Shown here piece after piece: positions 1 to 5,287 of a stretch of 9,643 bases of DNA. This stretch comes from Candidatus Mesolinea sp. UBA5823. GTDB lineage: Bacteria; Chloroflexota; Anaerolineae; Anaerolineales; Anaerolineaceae. The position numbers and the translations under genes were made by a program. The notes under the pieces were generated by a model. The model worked only from the letters and a program-made list of their open reading frames with translations. It did no database searches and was not told where the DNA came from. Numbering within the stretch: position 1 is the stretch's first letter; every line of letters starts with the position of its first letter. The DNA is taken from assembly GCA_002417685.1 (NCBI GenBank), contig DICP01000052.1:1-9643 (forward strand), read 5' to 3'.

Positions 1-158
1 TGGAGGTGGTAGCCCGCGCCGAGGATGACGTGATCGAGGCGGTGGAGCTGCCCGGGAAGCGCTTTGCCATCGGCGTGCAATGGCACCCGGAATGCCTGCC
101 CAATGAACCCGCGATGCAGCGGCTGTTTTCAGAATTTGTTAACGCTGCCCACGAATAA
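1..158 (+). CDS. Class I glutamine amidotransferase-like (peptidase C26) hydrolase, C-terminal fragment
   Basis: The 5' part lies outside the window; reading begins at base 3 and stops at TAA 156-158, leaving 51 residues. The segment GVQWHPE is the C-terminal His/Glu part of the Cys-His-Glu triad of class I glutamine amidotransferases. The preceding strand (EAVELPGKRFAIGVQWHPE) is typical of the peptidase C26 / gamma-glutamyl-GABA hydrolase (PuuD-like) branch, cytosolic enzymes that cleave gamma-glutamyl bonds. The usual nucleophile elbow (GxCxG) would be upstream and cannot be checked. The GC-rich codon use matches murI rather than the AT-rich gene that follows. It could instead be another GATase1 member such as a CTP-synthase- or anthranilate-synthase-type domain, but the ending a short distance after the WHPE motif fits PuuD-like proteins best. 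Confidence 0.8.
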   Translation, partial: EVVARAEDDVIEAVELPGKRFAIGVQWHPECLPNEPAMQRLFSEFVNAAHE

Positions 159-182
159 TAGATTTTCTAAGCATATCGTGTG

Positions 183-188
183 TATAAT
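183..188 (+). promoter_or_regulatory. Candidate -10 element (TATAAT) for the HNH nuclease gene
   Basis: A perfect TATAAT lies 50 bases before the ATG at 239, in the AT-rich 80-bp gap after the amidotransferase gene. No convincing -35 hexamer is seen about 17 bases upstream (TAGATT-like at best), and AT-rich DNA produces such hexamers by chance. It would give a leader of about 44 nt. Confidence 0.3.
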
Positions 189-238
189 AATTAAGGTAAT
201 TTAGCAGGCTCTCTTCAAATTAAGTCAGTGTGTGAAAC

Positions 239-1150
239 ATGATCAACGCTTATATCGGCATAACTGACGAAAGATGGTTTGCGACCCTGCGGGGTCAGCC
301 CGACCTCGATGAAGTTAACTTTTGGCTTCCTACCGGGCGGAGTTTCAAGGCTCTTCAGCCAGGCGAGCTATTTCTGTTCAAATTGCATTCACCCAAACAC
401 TTCATTGTAGGAGGGGGAATATTCTGCCATTATAGTAGGATCCCTGTGTCGATGGCGTGGGAAGCTTTCGGGATTAAAAATGGCGCTGAGAGTCTCGAGG
501 AATTAAAGTTAAAAATTGCTCGTTATCGTCAAAGTGAGAATGCGCATCAAGATGATTTTTACATAGGCTGCATCATCCTGGAACAGCCTTTTTTCTTAAC
601 AGAAGAAAAATGGATTCCTACTCCTCCAGACTGGAGCCCTAGCATTCAATCTGGCAAACGATATGATCTTTCAGTAGAACCTGGCCTAACAATCCTCAGG
701 CAATTACAGCGGACGAATATTTCCCCACAACTCATCCGCGAAAGACCTGCTAGATATGGCGAACCTACTACAGTACTACCCAGATTAGGGCAAGGCGCTT
801 TTAGAGTATTGGTCACAGATGCTTATGAACGTCATTGTGCAATCTCCGGCGAGAAGATTCTTCCCGTATTAGATGCCGCGCATATTAAAAGTTATAAAGA
901 AGGCGGAGAGCATCTTATAACGAACGGCGTCTTGTTGCGTCAAGATATTCACACGCTCTTTGATAAAGGATATCTCACCATCACCCCAGAATACCGCGTC
1001 GAGGTTAGCCGCAGGCTCAAGGATGAGTTTGATAACGGCAAGGACTATTTTCGTTTTCACGGTCAACCAATCAGTTTGCCCCGTAAACCGGATGACCGAC
1101 CCGATCGGGACTTCCTATCCTGGCACAACCAATATACCTATAGGAGGTGA
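239..1150 (+). CDS. PUA/EVE-like domain fused to HNH endonuclease; candidate modification-dependent nuclease
   Basis: 303 residues. The C-terminal part (about residues 185-250) is an HNH_2-type nuclease: C200-x2-G203, AAH at H215, GGEH at H225, TNG with N229, and DIH at H238 followed by LFDKGYL, so the His/Asn/His metal-binding core is intact. The N-terminal part (about 1-150) has an EVNFWLP motif, then PGELFLFKLH, then FIVGGGIF, a pattern I read as a PUA-superfamily (EVE/ASCH-like) nucleic-acid reader; this assignment is by eye and less certain than the HNH call. PUA-like or SRA domains fused to HNH are known in type IV, modified-base-dependent restriction enzymes, which suggests a defence role. 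The start ATG has only a weak upstream purine stretch (GTGA). The gene is more AT-rich than murI next door and ends with two AGG codons and TGA inside a strong anti-SD complement. No partner methyltransferase is visible. Confidence 0.85.
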   Translation: MINAYIGITDERWFATLRGQPDLDEVNFWLPTGRSFKALQPGELFLFKLHSPKHFIVGGGIFCHYSRIPVSMAWEAFGIKNGAESLEELKLKIARYRQSENAHQDDFYIGCIILEQPFFLTEEKWIPTPPDWSPSIQSGKRYDLSVEPGLTILRQLQRTNISPQLIRERPARYGEPTTVLPRLGQGAFRVLVTDAYERHCAISGEKILPVLDAAHIKSYKEGGEHLITNGVLLRQDIHTLFDKGYLTITPEYRVEVSRRLKDEFDNGKDYFRFHGQPISLPRKPDDRPDRDFLSWHNQYTYRR

Positions 1151-1157
1151 TCCCTCC
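1142..1157 (+). promoter_or_regulatory. Orphan strong Shine-Dalgarno-like site in a small hairpin at the HNH gene stop
   Basis: AGGAGGTGATCC (1142-1153) is a 12-base exact complement of the universal 16S rRNA 3' end, but no ATG lies at normal spacing; the murI ATG is about 65 bases further on. GGAGG (1143-1147) can pair with CCTCC (1153-1157) around a five-base loop, masking the site. The two AGG codons and the TGA stop of the HNH gene lie in it. Function is unknown; possible roles are ribosome pausing at termination or re-initiation. Confidence 0.4.
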
Positions 1158-1196
1158 GCAAAGTCGTTATAGCTCATCAAGATTGGCACAAGCCCA

Positions 1197-1205
1197 TGCT
1201 ACAAT
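1197..1205 (+). promoter_or_regulatory. Extended -10 promoter (TGC-TACAAT) for a leaderless murI transcript
   Basis: TGC directly precedes TACAAT at 1200-1205, the extended -10 form that can work without a good -35 (the best -35 candidate, TCAAGA at 1177-1182, is poor). Only seven bases separate the element from the ATG at 1213, so transcription should begin at or within a base or two of the start codon. That gives an mRNA with no leader and no Shine-Dalgarno site, consistent with the absence of any SD near this ATG. Confidence 0.5.
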
Positions 1206-1212
1206 AACCCGC

Positions 1213-2049
1213 ATGCAAACCGCATCCAACCCTCACCAGCCCATCGGCGTCTACGACTCCGGCGTTGGAGGGCTTTCGGTGCTGCGTGCAATCCGCACGG
1301 CGCTGCCGCACGAAGACTTGCTCTACCTGGGCGACCAAGCCAATGTACCCTACGGCGAGCGCTCGCTTGAGGAGCTGCGAGAACTTGCCCGCGGCGTCAC
1401 GCGCTTTATGCTCGCGCAGGGCGCCAAGCTGATCGTCATCGCCTGTAACACCGCCTCCGCTGCGGCGCTGAAAGCATTGCGCCAGGAATATCCAGAGGTA
1501 CCTTTTGTGGGCATGGAGCCAGCGGTCAAACCCGCTGCCGAGCAGACCAACAGCGGTAAGGTTGGCGTTTTGGCTACGCCTTCGACCTTTCAGGGGGAGC
1601 TGTATGCCTCTGTGGTGGAGCGCTTTGCCAGTGGTGTGGAGATTTACCAGGAGACTTGCCCCGGCTTAGTCAGCCAGATCGAGAAAGGCTGGCTGGAAAC
1701 GCCCAAAACCCGCCGGATTTTGGAGGCAGCTCTGCTGCCGCTCATGGCGCGCGGAGTGGATACCCTCGTGATGGGCTGCACGCATTTTCCTTTCGTTATC
1801 CCGCTCATCGAGCAGATTACGGAGGGCAAAGCCCGCGTGATTGACCCAGCGCCGGCGGTGGCGCGCCAAACGCAGCGCGTGCTTGAGGAGCGCGGCTTAC
1901 TGAACCGCCAGCCAGGGGCAGGCATAACGCGCTACTTCACCACAGGTGACCCAGCCAGGTTTGCGCGCGTGCTGCCCCGCTTGATTGGCGTGCAGGCACA
2001 AGCCCAAGCCCTGCGCTGGCAGGGTAAAGACCTAACCCCCATCAATTAA
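1213..2049 (+). CDS. murI: Glutamate racemase
   Basis: Converts L-glutamate to D-glutamate for peptidoglycan stem peptides, in the cytosol, without cofactor. Measured from the ATG at 1213 the protein has 278 residues, normal for the family. Hallmarks are present in order: YDSGVGGLSVL near the N-terminus (D15, S16), YLGDQANVPYG, the first catalytic cysteine in ACNTAS (C78), GMEPAVKPA, and the second catalytic cysteine in MGCTHFPF (C189, with H191). The frame stays open to a GTG at 1147 that overlaps the upstream TGA, but those 22 extra residues resemble no racemase N-terminus, and an extended -10 element sits just before the internal ATG; I therefore take 1213. GC-rich, unlike the HNH gene before it. 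It converges on the Nudix gene with a 4-bp gap and no visible terminator between. Confidence 0.96.
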   Translation: MQTASNPHQPIGVYDSGVGGLSVLRAIRTALPHEDLLYLGDQANVPYGERSLEELRELARGVTRFMLAQGAKLIVIACNTASAAALKALRQEYPEVPFVGMEPAVKPAAEQTNSGKVGVLATPSTFQGELYASVVERFASGVEIYQETCPGLVSQIEKGWLETPKTRRILEAALLPLMARGVDTLVMGCTHFPFVIPLIEQITEGKARVIDPAPAVARQTQRVLEERGLLNRQPGAGITRYFTTGDPARFARVLPRLIGVQAQAQALRWQGKDLTPIN

Positions 2050-2053
2050 TGCC

Positions 2054-2584
2054 TTAGAGATAAAACAGCCGCAGCAACGCCATGGAAATGGCAGCCTGCC
2101 AGCTCAGCTCACGAATTTGGCCATCAGCAACGGCATCCTCCACTTGCTGGCGGGTCTGCAGGCGCACGCTAGGGGCAGGCTCACTGCCGGCGAGTTTGGC
2201 TTGGCGCGCGAGGAAGTAATAGCGCCGTCCAAAGCCGCGGTCCACATCGTTGACGAAGTCACCAAGAAAAACCCAATCGGGCGAAGTGTAGCCAGCCTCC
2301 TGCAGCAGGATGCGCTGGGCTGCCCGCAAGGGCTCCTCGGCTGGTTCCAATGCTCCTCCCGGCGGGGCAAAGATGGGACCTCTCACAGCATAGCCAGTGC
2401 GTTCCAGCAGCACAAACCGACCGCGTTCATCCACCGCCACCACCATGACGGCTTCAGGGGCATCCAGCCAGGTCCAATCGGTGATCTCGCTGCCATCGGG
2501 TAGGATGACATGCCGCTCTTCAACGGTCAACTGAGGCTTGCGCTCCAGCAATATTTTTCGAGAAACAGTTCGCCAAGGGTTCAT
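2054..2584 (-). CDS. Nudix-fold hydrolase-like protein with degenerate Nudix box
   Basis: 176 residues with the layout of ADP-ribose/nucleoside-diphosphate-sugar pyrophosphatase-like Nudix proteins: strands around EAVMVVAVDERGRFVLLE, then GPIFAPPGGALEP, then the box. The box aligns as G77-x5-E83-x7-R91-I92-L93-L94-Q95-E96-A97-G98-Y99. The consensus REUxEE thus reads R-I-L-L-Q-E: the first glutamate is Ile and the second Gln, with only E96 kept. These residues normally bind the catalytic Mg2+, so activity may be weak, altered or lost, and a binding role is possible. The start ATG has a CAGGAG Shine-Dalgarno, 11 bases away. It lies 35 bp after the DUF429 gene on the same strand and could be co-transcribed, or use its own TATAAT. 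GC-rich like murI. Confidence 0.88.
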   Translation of the reverse strand: MNPWRTVSRKILLERKPQLTVEERHVILPDGSEITDWTWLDAPEAVMVVAVDERGRFVLLERTGYAVRGPIFAPPGGALEPAEEPLRAAQRILLQEAGYTSPDWVFLGDFVNDVDRGFGRRYYFLARQAKLAGSEPAPSVRLQTRQQVEDAVADGQIRELSWQAAISMALLRLFYL

Positions 2585-2601
2585 AGTAGTTTCTACTCCT
2601 G
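2585..2601 (-). promoter_or_regulatory. Ribosome binding site of the Nudix gene with a small hairpin
   Basis: Read on the minus strand, CAGGAG (2601-2596) is followed by an AGTAG-AAA-CTACT hairpin (2597-2585) ending at the ATG. The five-pair stem overlaps the last two SD bases and shortens the effective 11-base spacing to the start codon. It may modulate translation, but the stem is small. Confidence 0.35.
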
Positions 2602-2602
2602 A

Positions 2603-2608
2603 ATTATA
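2603..2608 (-). promoter_or_regulatory. Candidate -10 element (TATAAT) before the Nudix gene
   Basis: A perfect minus-strand TATAAT lies 18 bases before the ATG, directly abutting the Shine-Dalgarno. A transcript starting six to eight bases downstream would begin at or after the SD, so a local transcript would lack most of it while a read-through transcript from the DUF429 gene would keep it. No good -35 was found. Confidence 0.35.
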
Positions 2609-2619
2609 CCTGCATAAAA

Positions 2620-3357
2620 TTATGACGCACTACTCTTACTTGTATCATAAAAATAAACGATTTCCATAGGCAGGCCATGCGAATCAATTTCAGGTACTTC
2701 TGGGATGGAAAGGAGTTTATCAAATCCTTTCCTTGCAGTAATTGATGCTACAAGAGCATCAAGGACATCATCGAGGGCCAAGTCTCGGCGGAGCCAATTT
2801 TTTGAGGCATATTTGATAACTTCTTCCGTTTGTGGGTAGATAGTTTTGAGAAGCTCTAAACGTTCAGAGCGTCCTTCTTCTTTCTTCTTTGAATGCAGCA
2901 TGGGACGACCACCGGCCAGAGCCCAAAAACACACTTCCGGATGGGTTTCCCTAATATGCGATCTGGATAAGGCATCATTTATGAGTAGATTGTTCACTTC
3001 GCGTATTTTTGGTAGGATACTCCAAGTCTGCAAAGAGAGTTTCCGTCCAGTCATTCGCTTATTAATCTGGCAGGCTTGTTCGTAGCTGCTAGCATCCAGG
3101 GCTCCCCTGCAAGGCGCAGGGAAAACACTTGAAGTCCGCTTTGGACCAAGCAAAGCTCTGGCATTTTTATCGCATTGCCGTTCTTCAGTGCCGCTTTCCC
3201 GTAGACCGATAGGAATGTCAATTAATATTTGTGAGGCTTGCTCTGATTCATTCCACAGGCTATTAATATCTGGGAATATTTCTACTTCCCATTCATCACC
3301 TTCTGAAAGCCCAACTTTAACCCAGCCATTCTTACAACCATCTACGCCAACGAACAT
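2620..3357 (-). CDS. DUF429 domain protein, predicted RNase H-fold nuclease
   Basis: 245 residues, full length for DUF429 (PF04250). Family signatures in order: VGVDGCKNGW at the N-terminus (D6), LIDIPIGL (D47), CDKNARALLGPKRTSSVFPAP (about 62-81), ETHPEVCFWAL (E137, E141) and LDDVLDALVASITA (D196, D197). The spaced acidic residues suit a predicted RNase H/RuvC-like fold with two-metal chemistry, but no reaction is established for the family as far as I know. The start ATG has AAGGA six bases upstream. Moderately AT-rich (26/60 GC in 2821-2880), like the NucS-like gene upstream and unlike the Nudix gene downstream, so it may belong to the acquired stretch. Its promoter region holds two TGTGAAA repeats. 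Confidence is high for the family and low for function. Confidence 0.88.
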   Translation of the reverse strand: MFVGVDGCKNGWVKVGLSEGDEWEVEIFPDINSLWNESEQASQILIDIPIGLRESGTEERQCDKNARALLGPKRTSSVFPAPCRGALDASSYEQACQINKRMTGRKLSLQTWSILPKIREVNNLLINDALSRSHIRETHPEVCFWALAGGRPMLHSKKKEEGRSERLELLKTIYPQTEEVIKYASKNWLRRDLALDDVLDALVASITARKGFDKLLSIPEVPEIDSHGLPMEIVYFYDTSKSSAS

Positions 3358-3374
3358 CTTTATTCCTTAATTAA

Positions 3375-3390
3375 TGTGAAAGGTGTGAAA
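3375..3390. repeat. Two TGTGAAA direct repeats before the DUF429 gene
   Basis: TGTGAAA occurs at 3375-3381 and 3384-3390, nine bases apart, 18 to 33 bases upstream of the DUF429 ATG. A third copy, within a shared GTGTGAAACA, sits just before the HNH nuclease ATG (231-237). It could be a regulator half-site, but heptamers in AT-rich spacers recur by chance. Confidence 0.2.
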
Positions 3391-3397
3391 CACGACC

Positions 3398-3523
3398 TTA
3401 TTTTACGATATCCATAAGGATGCTTATTATCTCGTCAACATGGTGGTACCAGTTTTCAATAGGAATACCGACACAATGCTTAGGATAATTTGGCGAGATT
3501 GCAAGATAAGACGACAGATCCAT
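3398..3523 (-). pseudogene. 41-codon ORF, possible remnant of a lost gene or small protein
   Basis: In the 258-bp spacer between the DUF429 and NucS-like genes, the minus strand has ATG (3523-3521) to TAA (3400-3398) encoding 41 residues. The composition is protein-like rather than random: PNYPKHCVGIPIENWYHHVD followed by a hydrophobic, amphipathic-looking end (EIISILMDIVK). An in-frame stop four codons before the ATG closes the frame, and no good Shine-Dalgarno precedes it. It looks most like the surviving C-terminus of a larger protein, but I cannot name the family. A genuine small protein is the alternative. Confidence 0.4.
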
Positions 3524-3615
3524 GCTTTTTCGTTAATTGATAATTAATAATTGGAGAACTTAGCCCGGCAAAGTACAGACATAGCTAAGAAATTTGCCAC
3601 TGAGCTCTTAATTCT

Positions 3616-4521
3616 TTACAGCTGCTCAATCTTTAGCTCCCAACCATAGCGATATATCTTTATTCCGCTCAGTTTCTTGAAATCTTCTTCAAAGGCTGGC
3701 ATGACACCTTTACAGACGAGGATCCCACGAGATTTTCGATGGGTTTCCTTATCAACCCAATTCATATATCCCCTCAACTGAGTAATAACTTTCCTACCGA
3801 TCTTATCGATTTTTAATTCAACAATCACGGGGGTTCCATCAGGGTCTTCAAAGAGTAAATCAATCCTTCCTTTGTCTGTGTCAAGTTGTCTGGCTATTAA
3901 TTTTAAATTTCCACCGATTAATCGGGGATACTTCTCAATGAAATTTTCTAAGTCTTTTTCAATAATCTCAGTAACCTCATCAGTAGACAAAATAATATCT
4001 AAGTATTTGATGTCGCTCTCAGAAGACTTAATTGCATCCAGAAGAATTTCGACATCCTTTTCGGTCAATTCCCTCCACGCTCTTGTTGTAGAGCCTATGG
4101 ACTGGCCTTCAGTCCTTCCTTCCGGAAATTTAATATCAAGAGAAAGCTTTTCTGCCAAGGACCTATCAAAAAGTAAGGGTTTATCTAAGATTCTAGATGT
4201 AATTGGGTCCCCAAACAAAATCGCATCTTCTTTGTATTTTTCTTTTTCGGGGTCAAGAAAATCTACAATATGCGGATTATTGTACTTTGCTACAATATTT
4301 CGATCTTTAATAGCTTCAGAGGTATCGAGTACGCGATCTACGACATAATAAGCAGTTATATACTTTTTATTTCGGATCGTAGTATGGAAAAATACGTAAT
4401 CCCCTTTATTTAGTTTATTTTTAAGTATTTTAGCCCTACGGCTAGCATCCCCATAAGTGAATTCAGAAAACAGGGGGTCTTGATGTTTGACTAGGTGGAC
4501 GTATGGAATAAGTAGGTTCAT
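3616..4521 (-). CDS. NucS/RecB-like PD-(D/E)XK nuclease with PUA-like N-terminal domain
   Basis: 301 residues. The C-terminal half resembles the endonuclease NucS/DUF91 nuclease domain: a helix with E192 in KDLENFIEKYPRLIG, GRIDLLF with D221, VIVELK with E235 and K237, and QLRGYMNWV with Q248 and Y252. Together these give a complete E...D...ExK...QxxxY catalytic set. The N-terminal half (about 1-130) has FTYGDASRRAKIL, GDYVFFHTTI and YITAYYVVDRVLD, which I read as a PUA/EVE-like nucleic-acid reader, with moderate to low certainty. Classical NucS (archaea, actinobacteria) cuts mismatched DNA and has a different N-terminal domain, so a mismatch-repair role is not assumed; a modified-DNA-dependent nuclease is more in keeping with the layout. 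AGAGG lies five A's before the ATG. It is the most AT-rich gene here (22/60 GC in 4201-4260), suggesting transfer. Confidence 0.82.
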   Translation of the reverse strand: MNLLIPYVHLVKHQDPLFSEFTYGDASRRAKILKNKLNKGDYVFFHTTIRNKKYITAYYVVDRVLDTSEAIKDRNIVAKYNNPHIVDFLDPEKEKYKEDAILFGDPITSRILDKPLLFDRSLAEKLSLDIKFPEGRTEGQSIGSTTRAWRELTEKDVEILLDAIKSSESDIKYLDIILSTDEVTEIIEKDLENFIEKYPRLIGGNLKLIARQLDTDKGRIDLLFEDPDGTPVIVELKIDKIGRKVITQLRGYMNWVDKETHRKSRGILVCKGVMPAFEEDFKKLSGIKIYRYGWELKIEQL

Positions 4522-4665
4522 TTTTTCCTCTTAGTGTAACCTGACCTTGCATAACCTTAATACTGGCGAGAACAAGGAAAATAAATAGCAAACCCATACT
4601 GGCAACTTTATCCACTGAACAAGACACTTCTAATTAGCCATGACACAGGTAAAAATGGTATTCTT

Positions 4666-5268
4666 TTACTCAAACGCCAACTTAAAACGACTATCAGGGT
4701 CCTCAAATTCCACATCATTGGGTTCAAATTCATCTGGGGCAAAGTCTTCACCCAGCCACATCACGGCTTCTTGATGCTGTTTCGGATCAGAGCTATTGAA
4801 GGCTTCTAATAACTCTTGGTAGCCATCGGCTCCGCCACAATCCTCCGGCGGGCAGGCGCCTCTGCCAGCAATACAGCGCGGGTAAGCCACCCCAGTTTCT
4901 CTCGGCAGAATCTTTTCTAATTTGATGCTATGTTCCCAGCCATCGCCAAAATCATAGACGTAATCGGCTTTTGAGTTTTCTGAGGAAAAATAGTGAGCAA
5001 TCTTTTGGTTCCATTCTGCTAAGACTTCCCAGCCATAATCGGCATCCTCATCTGACGGAATACCAATTTTGACCTTCCTCCCAGTTTTGGGCGATAAGAG
5101 CGTAAATTCGTGCAGATGATAATCATCCCAACCCATCGCATCTTGGATAGCGACATGTAAATCCCAAAAGGTATAGGTTTCAGGCACGAGTATCCTGCGC
5201 CAAATTGGCGGTTTCGTCCCTTTCAGCGTAATCTTAAATTGGTACACTTGGTCATATTTCTTTTTCAT
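4666..5268 (-). CDS. Plasmid pRiA4b ORF-3-like family protein
   Basis: 200 residues, matching the pRiA4b ORF-3-like family (PF07929). Signatures: VYQFKITLKGTKPPIWRRILVP at the start, TFWDLHVAIQDAMGWDDYHLHEF, YVYDFGDGWEH at 103-112, and RCIAGRGACPPEDCGG with C132, C139 and C144, which could bind a metal. The family is named from an Agrobacterium plasmid ORF and is common on chromosomes and near mobile elements; its biochemical role is not established to my knowledge. The C-terminus is acidic. The ATG has GAGG eight bases upstream. It starts 19 bp after the CYTH stop, so it may be the last gene of the 7942-to-4666 series, though its lower GC suggests a separate arrival. Nothing like a good terminator follows. 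Confidence 0.88.
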   Translation of the reverse strand: MKKKYDQVYQFKITLKGTKPPIWRRILVPETYTFWDLHVAIQDAMGWDDYHLHEFTLLSPKTGRKVKIGIPSDEDADYGWEVLAEWNQKIAHYFSSENSKADYVYDFGDGWEHSIKLEKILPRETGVAYPRCIAGRGACPPEDCGGADGYQELLEAFNSSDPKQHQEAVMWLGEDFAPDEFEPNDVEFEDPDSRFKLAFE

Positions 5269-5287
5269 AGTTCTAACCTCATCGTTT

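Noticed and set aside
1147..1212. GTG start at 1147 adding 22 residues to MurI and overlapping the HNH stop
   Set aside because: The extra residues (MIPPQSRYSSSRLAQ...) match no racemase N-terminus, the anti-SD match covers the GTG itself rather than preceding it, and an extended -10 lies inside the extension just before the ATG at 1213.
2117..2503. 128-codon plus-strand open frame across the Nudix gene
   Set aside because: It is fully antisense to a gene with clear family motifs; its product has no recognisable domain, and open frames opposite GC-rich genes are common.
3559..3589. CTTAGC / GCTAAG inverted repeat downstream of the NucS-like gene
   Set aside because: Only six pairs around a 19-base loop and no T-run on either side; likely chance.
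3872..4348. 158-codon plus-strand open frame across the NucS-like gene
   Set aside because: Antisense to a nuclease with an intact catalytic set; its product is Ser/Ile-rich low-complexity sequence of the kind made by reading an AT-rich gene backwards.
159..4665. Mobile-element boundaries (terminal repeats, integrase, transposase, tRNA attachment site) around the AT-rich genes
   Set aside because: I looked for matching ends and recombinase motifs and found none, so transfer is inferred only from composition and gene type.
4649..4669. GTAAAA / TTTTAC inverted repeat at the end of the pRiA4b-like gene as a terminator
   Set aside because: The stem is almost all A:T, it includes the stop codon, and no clean U-tract follows.
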